Origin: Xenorhabdus bovienii SS-2004
GTDB taxonomy: Bacteria > Pseudomonadota > Gammaproteobacteria > Enterobacterales > Enterobacteriaceae
NCBI RefSeq assembly: GCF_000027225.1
Contig: NC_013892.1
Span: forward strand, 4,154,001 to 4,218,000
Length of the DNA: 64,000 nucleotides
Reading direction: 5' to 3'
How positions within the stretch are numbered: position 1 is the stretch's first letter; the number at the start of each line of letters is the position of its first letter. The position numbers and the translations under genes were made by a program. This document shows positions 47,274-56,923 of this stretch, piece after piece. The notes under the pieces are model-generated. The model searched no databases, was not told the origin of the DNA, and saw nothing but the letters and a program-made list of their open reading frames with translations.

Positions 47274-47839
47274 TGTCTCAAGGGAAGGTGCTTAAGACAC
47301 AAGGAATAAAGCCCTACCTGAGTTGATTTGACTAATCTGTAACATTTCCTTGGCAGGAAACACGATTATATTGAATAACGTCCTGAAAACGGCTCTGGTC
47401 ATGGTTTGAAGGGTACTCACTCCCCTAGGTTGGCACAAACAATCGCGCGCATTATCGGAGTACCATCAAAAAATCTCACCATGACCAGAGCACTACGTAC
47501 CGACTCGATTAACTCTTGACGAAGCCAACAAAGCCTCTGATTCTTCAAGTGCCTCATAGCAACTCGACGGTCGCTATGTTATTCCAGAGCCAGCATAGTG
47601 CTCAGACTTTGAAGAATACATAACACACTTATTTCTCGCATCAGATCAGGTAGTTTCAAAGTGATACTGACAAACTCCCGACTTCTTATATAAGCAAGAT
47701 TTATACTTTACATTAATAATTAAGGCCAATGAAAGTCCAATATTGTTATTTTGTGATGCCAATCTAACTCCAATACACTCTTACCTTAGTGTAAATGCTA
47801 ATGTACACTTACTCCGCCAAATAACCGGGGTTAAAAAGA
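47274..47839. other. Regulatory intergenic region with a 100-bp inverted-repeat insertion
   Basis: About 560 bp between the permease and the GntR gene with no convincing ORF. GCTCTGGTCATGGT at 47392-47405 and its exact complement at 47478-47491 bound a 100-bp segment that looks like a decayed transposon end or MITE. The 200 bp to its right shows no recognisable gene. Confidence 0.5.
47774..47809 (+). promoter_or_regulatory. Candidate GntR operator
   Basis: TACACT, AGTGTA and TACACT at 47774, 47788 and 47804 make overlapping inverted repeats about 30 bp before the GntR start. Spaced AGTGTA/TACACT dyads fit the operators of GntR-type regulators and would allow autoregulation. Confidence 0.5.
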
Positions 47840-48622
47840 ATGCCAAATCACTTTGTTGACTGGGTTCGCGAAGAACTGAAAAAGAAAAGTAGTAGTCCTC
47901 GTTACATACAATTACAACAAGCCATTGAAATTGCGATTAAAAAACAATTAATAAACGAGGATGATTTTTTACCGCCTGAGCGCCGGTTAGCTGAATTGCT
48001 TAATATATCGCGAGTGACAGTCAGTAAGGCTATGCAGCTCTTGGAAGAAAAAGGGGTGATCATACGCCAGCAAGGTGTTGGTACACAGGTTGCCAAACCC
48101 GGTGGAAGCTCACTCAATCAGGCCGTGGGTTTCACTTCCCAGATCGTGAAAGAAGGTGGAACGGTATCCAATTATTGGTTATCGCGGCGTATCATTCCTG
48201 CACCGGAAGATATTGCCAGAAAATTATCCATTCACATCGGTGAAAAAATTGCTGAACTGCGTCGTATCCGCCTTGCCAACGGTACACCTGTTTCCCTTGA
48301 AAATACCTATATTCCCCGTGAATATTTGCCCAATCCTGAATTATTGGAAGATTCCCTGTATACGCATTGGGAAGAGCAAGGTATTCACCTCACCAACGTG
48401 AATCACAAAATAAAAGCTATTGCCTGCTCTATGGAACTTGCCATATTGCTCAATATCGCTGAAAAATCGCCATTGCTGCAAATTCATCAAATAAGCCAGA
48501 ATAATCAGAACGAGATTATTGAGTTCAGTGAAATATTATGCCGTGGTGATATTTATGGGTTGGATTTCAATGCACCACAGAATATCGACATTAAATATAA
48601 TAAAAAAAGCCGCCATCAATAG
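47840..48622 (+). CDS. GntR-family regulator, HutC/UTRA subfamily
   Basis: A 260-residue regulator. The N-terminal winged helix includes LPPERRLAELLNISRVTVSKAMQ and EKGVIIRQQGVGTQVA, and the C-terminal UTRA ligand-binding domain has LRRIRLANGTPVSLENTYIP. It is divergent from the permease-kinase operon and is the likely controller of it, sensing the imported compound or its phosphate. Inverted repeats upstream suggest autoregulation. Confidence 0.87.
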   Translation: MPNHFVDWVREELKKKSSSPRYIQLQQAIEIAIKKQLINEDDFLPPERRLAELLNISRVTVSKAMQLLEEKGVIIRQQGVGTQVAKPGGSSLNQAVGFTSQIVKEGGTVSNYWLSRRIIPAPEDIARKLSIHIGEKIAELRRIRLANGTPVSLENTYIPREYLPNPELLEDSLYTHWEEQGIHLTNVNHKIKAIACSMELAILLNIAEKSPLLQIHQISQNNQNEIIEFSEILCRGDIYGLDFNAPQNIDIKYNKKSRHQ

Positions 48623-48672
48623 ACAATCAATTCAAAAAAACATTCTCTCTTTCTCATTTACCTATGATGATT

Positions 48673-48708
48673 TATCCCTTTCTGCCAGACATCTGGCAGA
48701 AAGGGATA
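48673..48708. terminator. Strong hairpin between convergent genes
   Basis: A perfect inverted repeat of 17 bp on each side (TATCCCTTTCTGCCAGA and complement) with two bases between, located between the GntR gene and the convergent sulfatase. It lacks a long T-run but is very stable and can serve both genes. Confidence 0.65.
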
Positions 48709-48715
48709 GAGATAG

Positions 48716-50365
48716 CTACTCTTTTCCTGCTGAATTCAATTGCTGGTAAATATAGTGTTTATAACTATCGACCAGAGCTTTGTCCTGACAGTCATTCAAC
48801 GCACCATCACATAAATGACGCATCGTCATATTGGCCTGATAGAATGGCGGTGCCGTCAATCGAGCGCGTTCCAGAATCATACCACCGAGGAAGGAGATAT
48901 CCGTCAGCTTGCCTGTTGTAATGGCAGTTCCCTGCGCCAGATTATCCCGCATAGTAAATTGAGTTATGTGTGCCGGATCAGCTAACGGAGAATCATATTG
49001 CCCAAAATGAATACTTGGCTGATGATCACCAAAATAGAGGAAAAGCGTTGGTTTATCGCGTGTGGCAACAAATTCACTGAAATCCTTGATAGCAGGATCA
49101 GATGCCTTGATTTTCTCCATATAATGGCTGAACTTACCTACTGCTGATGAACCCTCCAGTTTGCCTGTCAAACCGTAATCATCGCTATGCCCTTCATCAT
49201 AAGGGCCGTGTTCATACATCGTCAGAGAGAAAATAAAGATAGGCTTGTCCGTCTCCTTGGCCAGAATCGTCTTCACATAAGACAGCATATCTTGTGTTGG
49301 GATCGTCCATAAATTTTCCTCCAGACTGGCTGGATAACCCAGTTCCTGTGGCTGGATAATGCGATCAACACCCATTGTCTTGTAAGCATGTCCAGCATGA
49401 TAGGCTGACTTATTGAATGGCGTCAGTACAACGGTGTAATAACCATTATCTTTCATGGCGCGGAACAGGCTGTTTTGCAGGTGATCAACGACAAAATAAA
49501 ATACTGCATTTTTGCGGGAGCCGAAATCATCCGTGTTCAATCCCGTCAAAACAGAGAATTCAGATAGCCATGTTCCCCCCCCAAAGGTTTGCACTCTGAG
49601 TGGGCTTTGAGCGCTGACATCGGCATCACGCTGGAACATATAAAGATCTGGCAGCTGAACATTGGCAGGCAATTGGTAAATATGGGGATTAACGGTGGAT
49701 TCCTGTAATAGCAGAACCACATCAGGTTTCACATCTGACTGAGGCTCAGGCAAGGTAACGCTTTTTGCCTGTTGCAGAAAATAGTCCGCAGACTCACCAA
49801 ATTGGGGCGGCTGGTATTCAGTATCTTTAGCTGACATCATCATGTTAGTCATGGTTCCACGCCCTTTCGGCAATTCCCGCTGCCATGTTGCGTAGTAAGC
49901 ATTGGTGGTCAGATTGACGACACAGACACCGGCGGCAACCAGCGCCACACTGGCAACGCGCCATTTTATCCCACATGCAGGGCCTGCTTTTCGCCAACTC
50001 AACACCATATTGAAGATCAACCAGATCAGCATCGCTGCCATCGCAACACCTGCCAGCCAGTAATGACGCAGGGTTTCCTGATTTGACGGGTCTAGCATGA
50101 CATTCAAATCGGAAAACATCAGGTGTTCTTTGTAGTAATGGACTTTTATCTGGTTGATGAATTTGATGATAATGAATACGGTTCCGGTAAACGCCGCCGA
50201 AAATAGCCAACGGGCTGAAACCAAAAACGCCAGACCAAAGATGACACCGAATACGCCGACAGAAACTAATGCTGGGTAGATATCACTGCTTTTTTCAAAC
50301 ACTATTATCCAGGACGCAATCAGCAGCACCCCCAAATAGATCCCCGAGATTATCTTTTTTTTCAT
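48716..50365 (-). CDS. LtaS/OpgB-like membrane sulfatase-fold protein
   Basis: About 549 residues: five hydrophobic segments in the first 200, then a periplasmic alkaline-phosphatase-superfamily domain. TFGGGTWLSEFSVLTG carries the threonine nucleophile as in LtaS, OpgB and phosphoethanolamine transferases, and LFLYFGDHQPSIHF carries the metal-binding Asp/His. The start MKKKIISGIYLGVLL at 50365 begins the first membrane segment; the longer frame to 50473 is not needed. Members add phosphoglycerol or phosphoethanolamine to envelope glycans. It lies where the rest of fdhE should be. Confidence 0.75.
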   Translation of the reverse strand: MKKKIISGIYLGVLLIASWIIVFEKSSDIYPALVSVGVFGVIFGLAFLVSARWLFSAAFTGTVFIIIKFINQIKVHYYKEHLMFSDLNVMLDPSNQETLRHYWLAGVAMAAMLIWLIFNMVLSWRKAGPACGIKWRVASVALVAAGVCVVNLTTNAYYATWQRELPKGRGTMTNMMMSAKDTEYQPPQFGESADYFLQQAKSVTLPEPQSDVKPDVVLLLQESTVNPHIYQLPANVQLPDLYMFQRDADVSAQSPLRVQTFGGGTWLSEFSVLTGLNTDDFGSRKNAVFYFVVDHLQNSLFRAMKDNGYYTVVLTPFNKSAYHAGHAYKTMGVDRIIQPQELGYPASLEENLWTIPTQDMLSYVKTILAKETDKPIFIFSLTMYEHGPYDEGHSDDYGLTGKLEGSSAVGKFSHYMEKIKASDPAIKDFSEFVATRDKPTLFLYFGDHQPSIHFGQYDSPLADPAHITQFTMRDNLAQGTAITTGKLTDISFLGGMILERARLTAPPFYQANMTMRHLCDGALNDCQDKALVDSYKHYIYQQLNSAGKE

Positions 50366-50514
50366 ACGCCATTCAGTTCCATAATTGAGTTCAGTTTTGC
50401 ACCGACCGATGAAAATAACATGGTTGCCCGATATACCGTGCATAAAATAAGGCACCATTTTCGTTAAAACCATTCATCTGAAACCATTTCGCGAAAAAAG
50501 TTCACGAAATTAAT

Positions 50515-50934
50515 TCGGTTGGAACAATTTTTTAGAACATTCCCTCATCCCACAGAATATGCCAATCAGATTTTCTCGGTCAGGAACAATCGCGGCAATC
50601 AGGGAGTGCTGGATATTGTGCCAATGCCGAGTTCGAGAAAGGGTTTTGCAATCCAGCGGAACACTGTTTATTTTATTTGCGATAAGATATCGTCCAATTC
50701 CATCTTCAATGGATTGTCATACAGCGCTTTTTGCTGCGTCTGCGCGATTTACGCAGCAAAATGGAGATAACTTGAAAATGGGTGATTTTCTGTCGCTAAT
50801 GTTTTGGGACGCTCGGCGCGGCGTTGATACAAGTTTTTCAGGTTGGCAAACAATAACGGAGGAATAAAACCTGCTCCCCTTTCATTCACGCGCTCTTTGC
50901 CTAGCTGATCTTTGGGTACGATGCGAATACTCAT
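50515..50934 (-). pseudogene. fdhE: fdhE pseudogene (formate dehydrogenase accessory protein)
   Basis: The first 61 codons read [18 protein letters not shown], then [20 protein letters not shown], matching the N-terminus of FdhE. A TAA at 50749-50751 stands where FdhE has a leucine (one-base change from TTA), the match then resumes in frame (ALYDNPLKMELDDIL), and after a frameshift near 50670 it goes on (VPLDCKTLSRTRHWHNIQHS). The rest of the about 309-residue protein, with its zinc-binding cysteines, is absent. It keeps the ancestral direction and order relative to fdoG and fdhD. Confidence 0.85.
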
Positions 50935-51177
50935 AACCTTTTTACCTTTTATCTTTCTGGTTCAGTGGCCTATTGTAATTCCATCATTCGTAAGGAGTAC
51001 CCCTTTGCTTAGGACAAATTTATATTATTAGACATTGTCATTCCATCTGAACGATGGGAAATAATGTAAGATAAAATAGTTTAATTACAAAATAATAGAA
51101 TACATGCTCTATTAAACTTAAAATTAGCAAGAGGCTACTTTGAACATAATAAAAATCAACAAACAGATAGGGGATAT

Positions 51178-51969
51178 ATGATACAGAATAAAAAATCCGT
51201 CCAATTATCACATTCTGTTGTTCATTATTACTGTGTGGGAGAAGGCGATGGCATTGTGTTTTTGCACGGAACTAACAGTGATGGAGAAAGCAGTTTTGGC
51301 CATATCGTCAATGAATTCTCGAAAAACAATACGGTGATTATTCCTGATTATGCCGGATGTGGGAATTCTACCCTTCCACAAGGCGAAATCACGGCTGAAC
51401 AATTGGCAGAGCAAATTGCCGCGATTATCAAAGACAGCGCAAAATACCCTGTTACTTTGGTTGGCACATCATTAGGCGCTGTCGTTGCCGCCGTTGTCGC
51501 TGCCAATTATCCTGAGTTAATCAGCAAACTGGTATTAACCGCCCCTTGGGCAAGCAGCCAAGATGCCAGGCACCAGTTGATGTTTCAAACTTGGTTGGAA
51601 TTAGAACAAAACGCCCCAGACAGCGCCACGGCTTTTGGCCTTTCTCACGTATTAAGCCCGGTGTTTCTGACCTCATTGGGCAATGAAAAAATCAAACAGA
51701 TTTGCAGTAAAGCATCGGCAAAAGATACGGATAAAAGAATTCAGCTTGGACTAAATATCGATATTAATGAATCATTAGGCATGATAAAGCAGCCTACTTT
51801 AGTGATAGGGTTGGAGTTCGATACTCTGATCCCGATTTATCAAGTAGTGAAGGTTCATCAGAAAATAACACAGAGCCAATATAGTAGAATAGCCAGTGGG
51901 CATGCTGTACAAATGGAGAATCCACAGGATTGGATAAGTTGTATTAAAAATTTTTTACAGAGAACATGA
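51178..51969 (+). CDS. Alpha/beta hydrolase
   Basis: A 263-residue alpha/beta hydrolase. The oxyanion region is VFLHGTNSDGESSFG, the nucleophile elbow is LVGTSLGAVVAA (Ser in GTSLG, about residue 98), an acidic residue follows in VIGLEFDTLIP, and the catalytic histidine is in IASGHAVQMENP. No signal peptide. The substrate cannot be assigned. It sits alone on the plus strand in sequence that replaced the fdoGHI genes. Confidence 0.82.
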   Translation: MIQNKKSVQLSHSVVHYYCVGEGDGIVFLHGTNSDGESSFGHIVNEFSKNNTVIIPDYAGCGNSTLPQGEITAEQLAEQIAAIIKDSAKYPVTLVGTSLGAVVAAVVAANYPELISKLVLTAPWASSQDARHQLMFQTWLELEQNAPDSATAFGLSHVLSPVFLTSLGNEKIKQICSKASAKDTDKRIQLGLNIDINESLGMIKQPTLVIGLEFDTLIPIYQVVKVHQKITQSQYSRIASGHAVQMENPQDWISCIKNFLQRT

Positions 51970-52467
51970 CATTCCCACTGTCAGGATCGGCTTCGAAACC
52001 CGAGCACCGATTTTGCGGTGGTGATAATCTCATATCGGTTATTAAGCGCAGCATTAATAAATTATTTTTCCTGAAAAAACATCAATAAGACATATCGAAA
52101 ATTAAAATCTCTGTACAGATTTTAATTATTACAACATTAAACTTAAGAATATTTTTCCACCACCAACTATTGAATATGAATATCCCCAAGCAAATATTAT
52201 ATAAATAATAATCATTAATTAAATATAAAACACCATTTCACATTAATTAGTTTTATTATTTTATACATGAGCATGCGATTAAATAAGATATATGGACACC
52301 AACTTGAATTCAGTCGGTGTCCATATATCTTATTTAGCTGTCACTCCTGTTAAATAATTTGGTCTGTGTAGCAGTTTTTTATTCAGAAAGAGTGTATTTG
52401 AGTTGTTATCTTATTATTCCATCAGATTTTTTATGGAAAGAACAACTCTACTGACTTATTAGTATGG
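51970..52467. other. AT-rich non-coding stretch with a long inverted repeat
   Basis: About 500 bp, AT-rich, no gene. Its main feature is a perfect 21-bp inverted repeat at 52280-52300 and 52316-52336 with a 15-base loop. Confidence 0.5.
52280..52336. repeat. Perfect 21-bp inverted repeat
   Basis: The arms read TAAATAAGATATATGGACAC plus C and its exact complement. The length and lack of any mismatch suggest a recent insertion, either two abutted transposon ends left after a deletion or a bidirectional terminator. Confidence 0.7.
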
Positions 52468-53070
52468 TTATCTGACTACATCAGAGCAATTGACCAAAGT
52501 TGCATATCGATCGTTCAAAGCAGCCATTGCAGCTTTATGTACTGAGTCAGCTTTAACCAGTGAACCATCAATATATTTCAAGTCACGGCTAGCGCAAGCA
52601 TCTGCACAGACAAAGTTTTCATATCCCAACTCTAATGCTTTGATAGCTGTAGCAGTGACACACATATGGCTCATAAAACCTGCCAATACGAGCTGCTTTC
52701 GGCTAGTCAGTGATAACAAGTCACTTAATTCTGTATTGTAAAACGAACTAGGTAATGATTTGGTGACAATTTCCTCCTCAGTATTAGCTTCAACATCCTT
52801 AATCAAACTTGCTTTATCAGTGGTAGGGTCAAATATAGCAGAGCCGGGTTTGGCATGATGTACAACATGAAAGACAGGAACATTATTTTTTCTGGCATAC
52901 GCTAATAGCTTAGCAGCGTTGGCGATAGCTTCTCGGCCCTGTTCACCTAATTGTAAAGCACCATCAGAATATTCTCTCTGAAAATCAATTAATATGAGTG
53001 CTGCTTTATTCCAATCAAGTTTCTTTTCTGATGATCCAGATATTTCTAGTAATGTTTTTGGTGAGTTCAT
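52468..53070 (-). CDS. Isochorismatase-family cysteine hydrolase
   Basis: A 200-residue enzyme with the family triad: Asp in ALILIDFQREYS, Lys in VTKSLPSSFYNTEL and the nucleophile Cys in GFMSHMCVTATA, where the cis-peptide-type FMSHMC context is normal. The family includes nicotinamidases, ureidoacrylate and carbamoyl hydrolases, and isochorismatases; the substrate is not clear here. There is no aryl-carrier domain, so a siderophore synthetase role is unlikely. A LysR gene lies on the other side of an IS110 relic and was probably its divergent neighbour. Confidence 0.82.
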   Translation of the reverse strand: MNSPKTLLEISGSSEKKLDWNKAALILIDFQREYSDGALQLGEQGREAIANAAKLLAYARKNNVPVFHVVHHAKPGSAIFDPTTDKASLIKDVEANTEEEIVTKSLPSSFYNTELSDLLSLTSRKQLVLAGFMSHMCVTATAIKALELGYENFVCADACASRDLKYIDGSLVKADSVHKAAMAALNDRYATLVNCSDVVR

Positions 53071-53219
53071 TATCTTACCCTTTATTTGTTAATTAAACTC
53101 ACTTAGGTTACGAAATCTCATATCAAAAGTAATTATGAAATATTGCATATAGTATGTGCAAAAAAGTTCTTATACATTGAACCGCCATCAACTGGCGAGA
53201 AAGATGCCTACTATTATAG

Positions 53220-53818
53220 CAACTGACCGCTCTTCTGAAAAATTGCACTCTAGGTCGTCGATACGCGTTATTAGAGGATATCCAGCGTGAGCGTAACCGA
53301 TATGAGAAAAGCGGCTCAACCCATACCCCAAAAAGGGTTATTGAGTCCATAGAGGCCATGATGCATCACATGAAAAATAAGTTAGCCGAGCTTGAGGCTC
53401 TTATTGCCGAACATATAAACCAGCACCCTAATTTAAAAAAAGATTTTGAACTTTTAACCTCAATAAAGGGGATTGGAACTCAGATGGGTCTTAACGTACG
53501 GATACCTTTACTCGTGCAACGTAAGTCGCTGCATATCTTGGTGTTATTCCTATTGCAAAGCAGTCAGGTACATCGGTGTATGGTCGAGTGCGCTTATCTA
53601 AAACGGGGCCTGCTAAAATCAGGGCTAAGTTCTTTATGTCTGCACTCACTGCAGTTCGTTTTAATCCCCACATAAATGATTTATATAATCGATTGGTTAA
53701 TAAAGGGAAGGCAAAAATGTTGGCTTTAGGCGCTGCGATGCGTAAGTTAGTTCATTTGTGCTACGGAGTATTAAATACGCAGCAATCATATGATGAAAAC
53801 TATGCTATTAGAACTTGA
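53220..53818 (+). pseudogene. IS110-family transposase relic
   Basis: The frame from about 53247 reads LEDIQRERNRYEKSG and LLTSIKGIGTQMGLN, the helix-hairpin part of the IS116/IS110/IS902 domain. A frameshift near 53490 and an in-frame stop follow, then another frame gives AAYLGVIPIAKQSG, GRVRLSKTGPAKIRAKFF and ALGAAMRKLVHLCYGVL, the C-terminal signature. The N-terminal DEDD catalytic domain is missing, so it is dead. Confidence 0.85.
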
Positions 53819-53901
53819 CCATCAAGATGGTAGCTTATTAGTCGAATCCGCCATTTATAAATGTTACGATTTATATCTTATTGATTACACAGAGTACATA
53901 T

Positions 53902-54756
53902 ATGGATAGTGTAAATTGGGATGATTTGAGGTTTTTTACAGCGCTAGTAGAATGTCGTACAGTTTCTGCTGCTTCAAAAAGATTAAATGTGAACTATGCA
54001 ACAGTATCTAGACGAATAGAGCGCTTAGAACATACTTTGAGGCAGCGTCTTTTTGATCGGACCCAGGATGGTTATATTCCAACAGTTGAAGGTCTAATCT
54101 TATATAAAAAAACATCTCTGGTGAGAGAAAATGTTGAAAGTTTAGAGGAGTACTTTAGTCTGGGGGGGAAGTTTAAAAAAAGCGTAGTTATTTCGATGGT
54201 TTCTTCAATGGCAGAATATTTCCTCATTCCTAAGCTAAGTGATTTTGTCAAAAAACATCCAGAAATTAGGCTAGAAATTGATGTGTCAAATCGGAATGTT
54301 AGTATTCCAAGAAAAGAAGCTGATATAGCATTCCGTTTAGAGCTTCCAGAAAAAGGAGAATATTTAAGCAAAAAAGTAGGTGATATTACTTATAAACTCT
54401 GTGCCACACCTGAAATTATAGAAAAAATTAAAAATGAGGTAAATGTTAGCATTATTACCTTTAACAGTGATTTTAGTCATTTACCCGAATCTCAGTATCT
54501 AATCAGGCGCTTTGGAAATAAATCAATTCGGTTCCAATCAAACTCAGTTACTACTCAACGTATTGCGGCCGAAAATGGGTATGGTGTAGCCTTACTTCCA
54601 TCACTGGCAATTAAAAATAGCCCATTAGTTTCTTTAGAATTGGATGAACCTATAATACGTTCAATATGGATGCTGACATCCAAACACACAATGCAAATGA
54701 CAGCAAGTCGATTAGTCGCTGATGAACTACAAAGAATTTTTGATGGGATGAAATAA
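53902..54756 (+). CDS. LysR-family transcriptional regulator
   Basis: About 284 residues. The N-terminal winged helix has FFTALVECRTVSAASKRLNV and NYATVSRRIERLE, and the effector domain follows with ADIAFRLELP and ENGYGVALLPSLA. The frame is open to 53881 with a TTG, but the ATG at 53902 gives the usual N-terminus (MDSVNWDDLRFF). It resembles the subgroup that controls small neighbouring enzymes; the isochorismatase-like gene, now separated by the IS110 relic, is the likely target. Confidence 0.87.
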   Translation: MDSVNWDDLRFFTALVECRTVSAASKRLNVNYATVSRRIERLEHTLRQRLFDRTQDGYIPTVEGLILYKKTSLVRENVESLEEYFSLGGKFKKSVVISMVSSMAEYFLIPKLSDFVKKHPEIRLEIDVSNRNVSIPRKEADIAFRLELPEKGEYLSKKVGDITYKLCATPEIIEKIKNEVNVSIITFNSDFSHLPESQYLIRRFGNKSIRFQSNSVTTQRIAAENGYGVALLPSLAIKNSPLVSLELDEPIIRSIWMLTSKHTMQMTASRLVADELQRIFDGMK

Positions 54757-54945
54757 ATGGATTATCGACTCTATATTTTATTAAAAATTTTAAATTGACA
54801 ATCACCATCTATAAAATTATCAATATGATTTTCCCCTCCTCGCAGAGATCTAAAAATAAAAAAATCTAATAATAATCCTTTCCACGCTAATAGTAACGAA
54901 GAGCTAGTAAAAGATAATAAAACCTACCTTTCTTTCCTTTATTAG

Positions 54946-55278
54946 GTTCTTGTTGATGTGGAAATTTCCGCAATGGAAATATGTGCTCATCAAATGTTAA
55001 AAAATGATGATATGCCTTATGAATTTAGATTGGATTTAGCAAAACAAGTTTGGGATGAAAGTAGGCATGAAGAAGCAAATTCCTTCGTTTATATCAATAA
55101 CGATGAAGCCTTTCATGTCCAAATAGGTAATAAATGGATATCGTATTTAGCAGAAATCAATGAATTAAGTGAGGAGCAGCTATTGAATGTTATGGTAGTT
55201 GCTTCGGAAAAGATAGGTATCCCATTGTTTGGAAAAGGAGGGTGGAATTCAGAAATACGGAAACTCATTGGTTTATAG
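54946..55278 (+). pseudogene. Chimeric fragment with a ferritin-like piece
   Basis: About 110 codons. The first 38 residues (EISAMEICAHQMLKNDDMPY, then RLDLAKQVWDESRHEE) look like two metal-binding helices of a DUF455/ferritin-like protein, with Glu and ExxH-type ligands, but upstream there is an in-frame stop and no full domain. The second half (NKWISYLAEINELSEEQLLN and GKGGWNSEIRKLIGL) does not belong to that fold and resembles a small immunity-type protein. A fusion of two remnants is the simplest reading; an expressed GTG-started 106-residue protein cannot be excluded. Confidence 0.45.
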
Positions 55279-55566
55279 AAACCAGGGAAAAACTATCATC
55301 TTGATAGAGATAAAGACAGAAGGTGTCAGGCGCTTCTGGATGGAACATATTGATAGTGATAGCCGAATCGTAGATACCCTGCCCTGAATGTAACACAGAT
55401 GGAACAAAGTTCTCAGATATCAAAATATAGAGTGATGTTTATAATGTTCCTGTGTCGAAATAATCTTGATTAAAAAAATTATCATGAATAAATCTTCCGA
55501 CACTATTTTTAGAAACGGTATATTTAATAATTATTTTAAATAATTATATTTTATAAGGAACATATT

Positions 55567-56859
55567 ATGGATTTCCCTATTTATGACTTTGATGGCAATC
55601 GTCTATATGATGAGATTGGAAACCCTGTGATTACTATCACTGGTGGATTTGAAATGCTGAAAGATTTAGGTACATTGATCGACATACAACCTGATTGGGG
55701 AGTAGACTTAATTAATGGAATTGATGATAGCTTTGATATTCCCTTCACCAAGTTTGATGATTTTGAGGTAAATGTTGATTCGATCAACTTTTCCAGCATT
55801 ATTAATGGTATTTCTGGTTTAAATCAGGAGCAAAAAGATAAATTAGAACGCATCATTAATGAACAAAAAAAACTAGCTGACGAAGATCTTCAAGCAGCTA
55901 ACAGAAATTTGATGGATATGAATCATGAAGAATTTTCTTTATATCAAAGTTATATTTCAGAACTTCAAAAAGCAAAATCTAAAAAAATAATTGAGTTAAT
56001 TAATAAAGCAATTGACATTATTAACAACACACCGGAAGGAAGAACGCTAAGTGATGTCAGTAAATATCCTTACGAGAAAAAGCATGAGATAGATTTTGGT
56101 AGAGTCTCATATGTCATATATATGGTAATTGACAATGTAAAAAAGTTAAATGAATTGTTAAATAAAAAACATACTGAATCTGTTAACATTAATGAGCTTT
56201 CTCTTGATGATTTGGCTGATTATAAACTTCGTGAATCACTTAGTAACTTATTTTTATATTATCAAGGCCTGAAAAATAAATTAAATAAAGCATTGGACAG
56301 AGAGTTAGAAAGAATAGAGTACCTTGAGAAATTATTTACTAAAGATAATGGAATGAATGGATGGGACATGCTTTCTCATTTTAGAGGAGACTCAGGTCGG
56401 ACACTCAACCTTCATGACATCGGTGTGCATAATCAAGTTCGTGAATTGATGCATAAGCAAGGTGGATTTGAGAAGCCAGAAGGCAGCATTCAATCTCGTT
56501 TTATTTCACAAATTCAACGTGGTGAACGAATTGATTTTAAAAATCAATATGATTTCGCTAAGGAAGCAAGAATAACAATTATCGACCCTCTGTGGGCTAT
56601 TGGTGGTGCAACAGTCAGCGGGGTTTTGACAGATATTAAGGCCGAAAATACCGGTGATAAATATAATGTATCTGGTGTAATAAGTTATAAACTCGATGAT
56701 AAATTTTCCAGCCCTTGGGATATATACAACTGGAGTCCTGTTGAACTTAATTTTGGTGGAACACCATATGATATCACTGGTGAGTGGTCGGAAATAGTTA
56801 ATTTCGATGTGGACAAAGATGTTTATGAGAATAAAATTAAACCCATGATTGGTCAATAG
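55567..56859 (+). CDS. Bacteriocin- or effector-like protein of unknown toxin family
   Basis: A 430-residue protein without signal peptide or membrane segment. It has an N-terminal acidic region (MDFPIYDFDGNRLYDEIGNP), a long helical, probably coiled-coil middle at residues 90-255 (LERIINEQKKLADEDLQAAN and KNKLNKALDRELERIEYLEK), and a compact C-terminal domain from about 275 with RGDSGRTLNLHDIGVHN, LWAIGGATVSGVL and GTPYDITGEWSE. This three-part build is that of colicin-type toxins or contact-delivered effectors. A GAACAT..ATG start has a TAAGGA ribosome-binding site. I cannot name the C-terminal activity. Confidence 0.5.
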   Translation: MDFPIYDFDGNRLYDEIGNPVITITGGFEMLKDLGTLIDIQPDWGVDLINGIDDSFDIPFTKFDDFEVNVDSINFSSIINGISGLNQEQKDKLERIINEQKKLADEDLQAANRNLMDMNHEEFSLYQSYISELQKAKSKKIIELINKAIDIINNTPEGRTLSDVSKYPYEKKHEIDFGRVSYVIYMVIDNVKKLNELLNKKHTESVNINELSLDDLADYKLRESLSNLFLYYQGLKNKLNKALDRELERIEYLEKLFTKDNGMNGWDMLSHFRGDSGRTLNLHDIGVHNQVRELMHKQGGFEKPEGSIQSRFISQIQRGERIDFKNQYDFAKEARITIIDPLWAIGGATVSGVLTDIKAENTGDKYNVSGVISYKLDDKFSSPWDIYNWSPVELNFGGTPYDITGEWSEIVNFDVDKDVYENKIKPMIGQ

Positions 56860-56880
56860 GAATAATTGATTAAAATCATT

Positions 56881-56905
56881 AGTCGCGCATTAAATGCGCG
56901 ACTTT
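56881..56905. terminator. Hairpin after the bacteriocin-like gene
   Basis: Perfect 11-bp arms AGTCGCGCATT and AATGCGCGACT, effectively a stem with a small loop, 20 bases after the stop and followed by TT. It separates two convergent genes. Confidence 0.65.
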
Positions 56906-56923
56906 ATGGAACATATCTATCAA

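Noticed and set aside
50519..50867. Plus-strand frames of 83 and 102 codons
   Set aside because: They are antisense to the fdhE pseudogene, whose reading is clearly recognisable on the minus strand.
55385..55405. LexA-like CTGAATGTAACACAG upstream of the bacteriocin-like gene
   Set aside because: The spacing between CTG and CAG is nine instead of ten bases and the central AT pattern does not fit.
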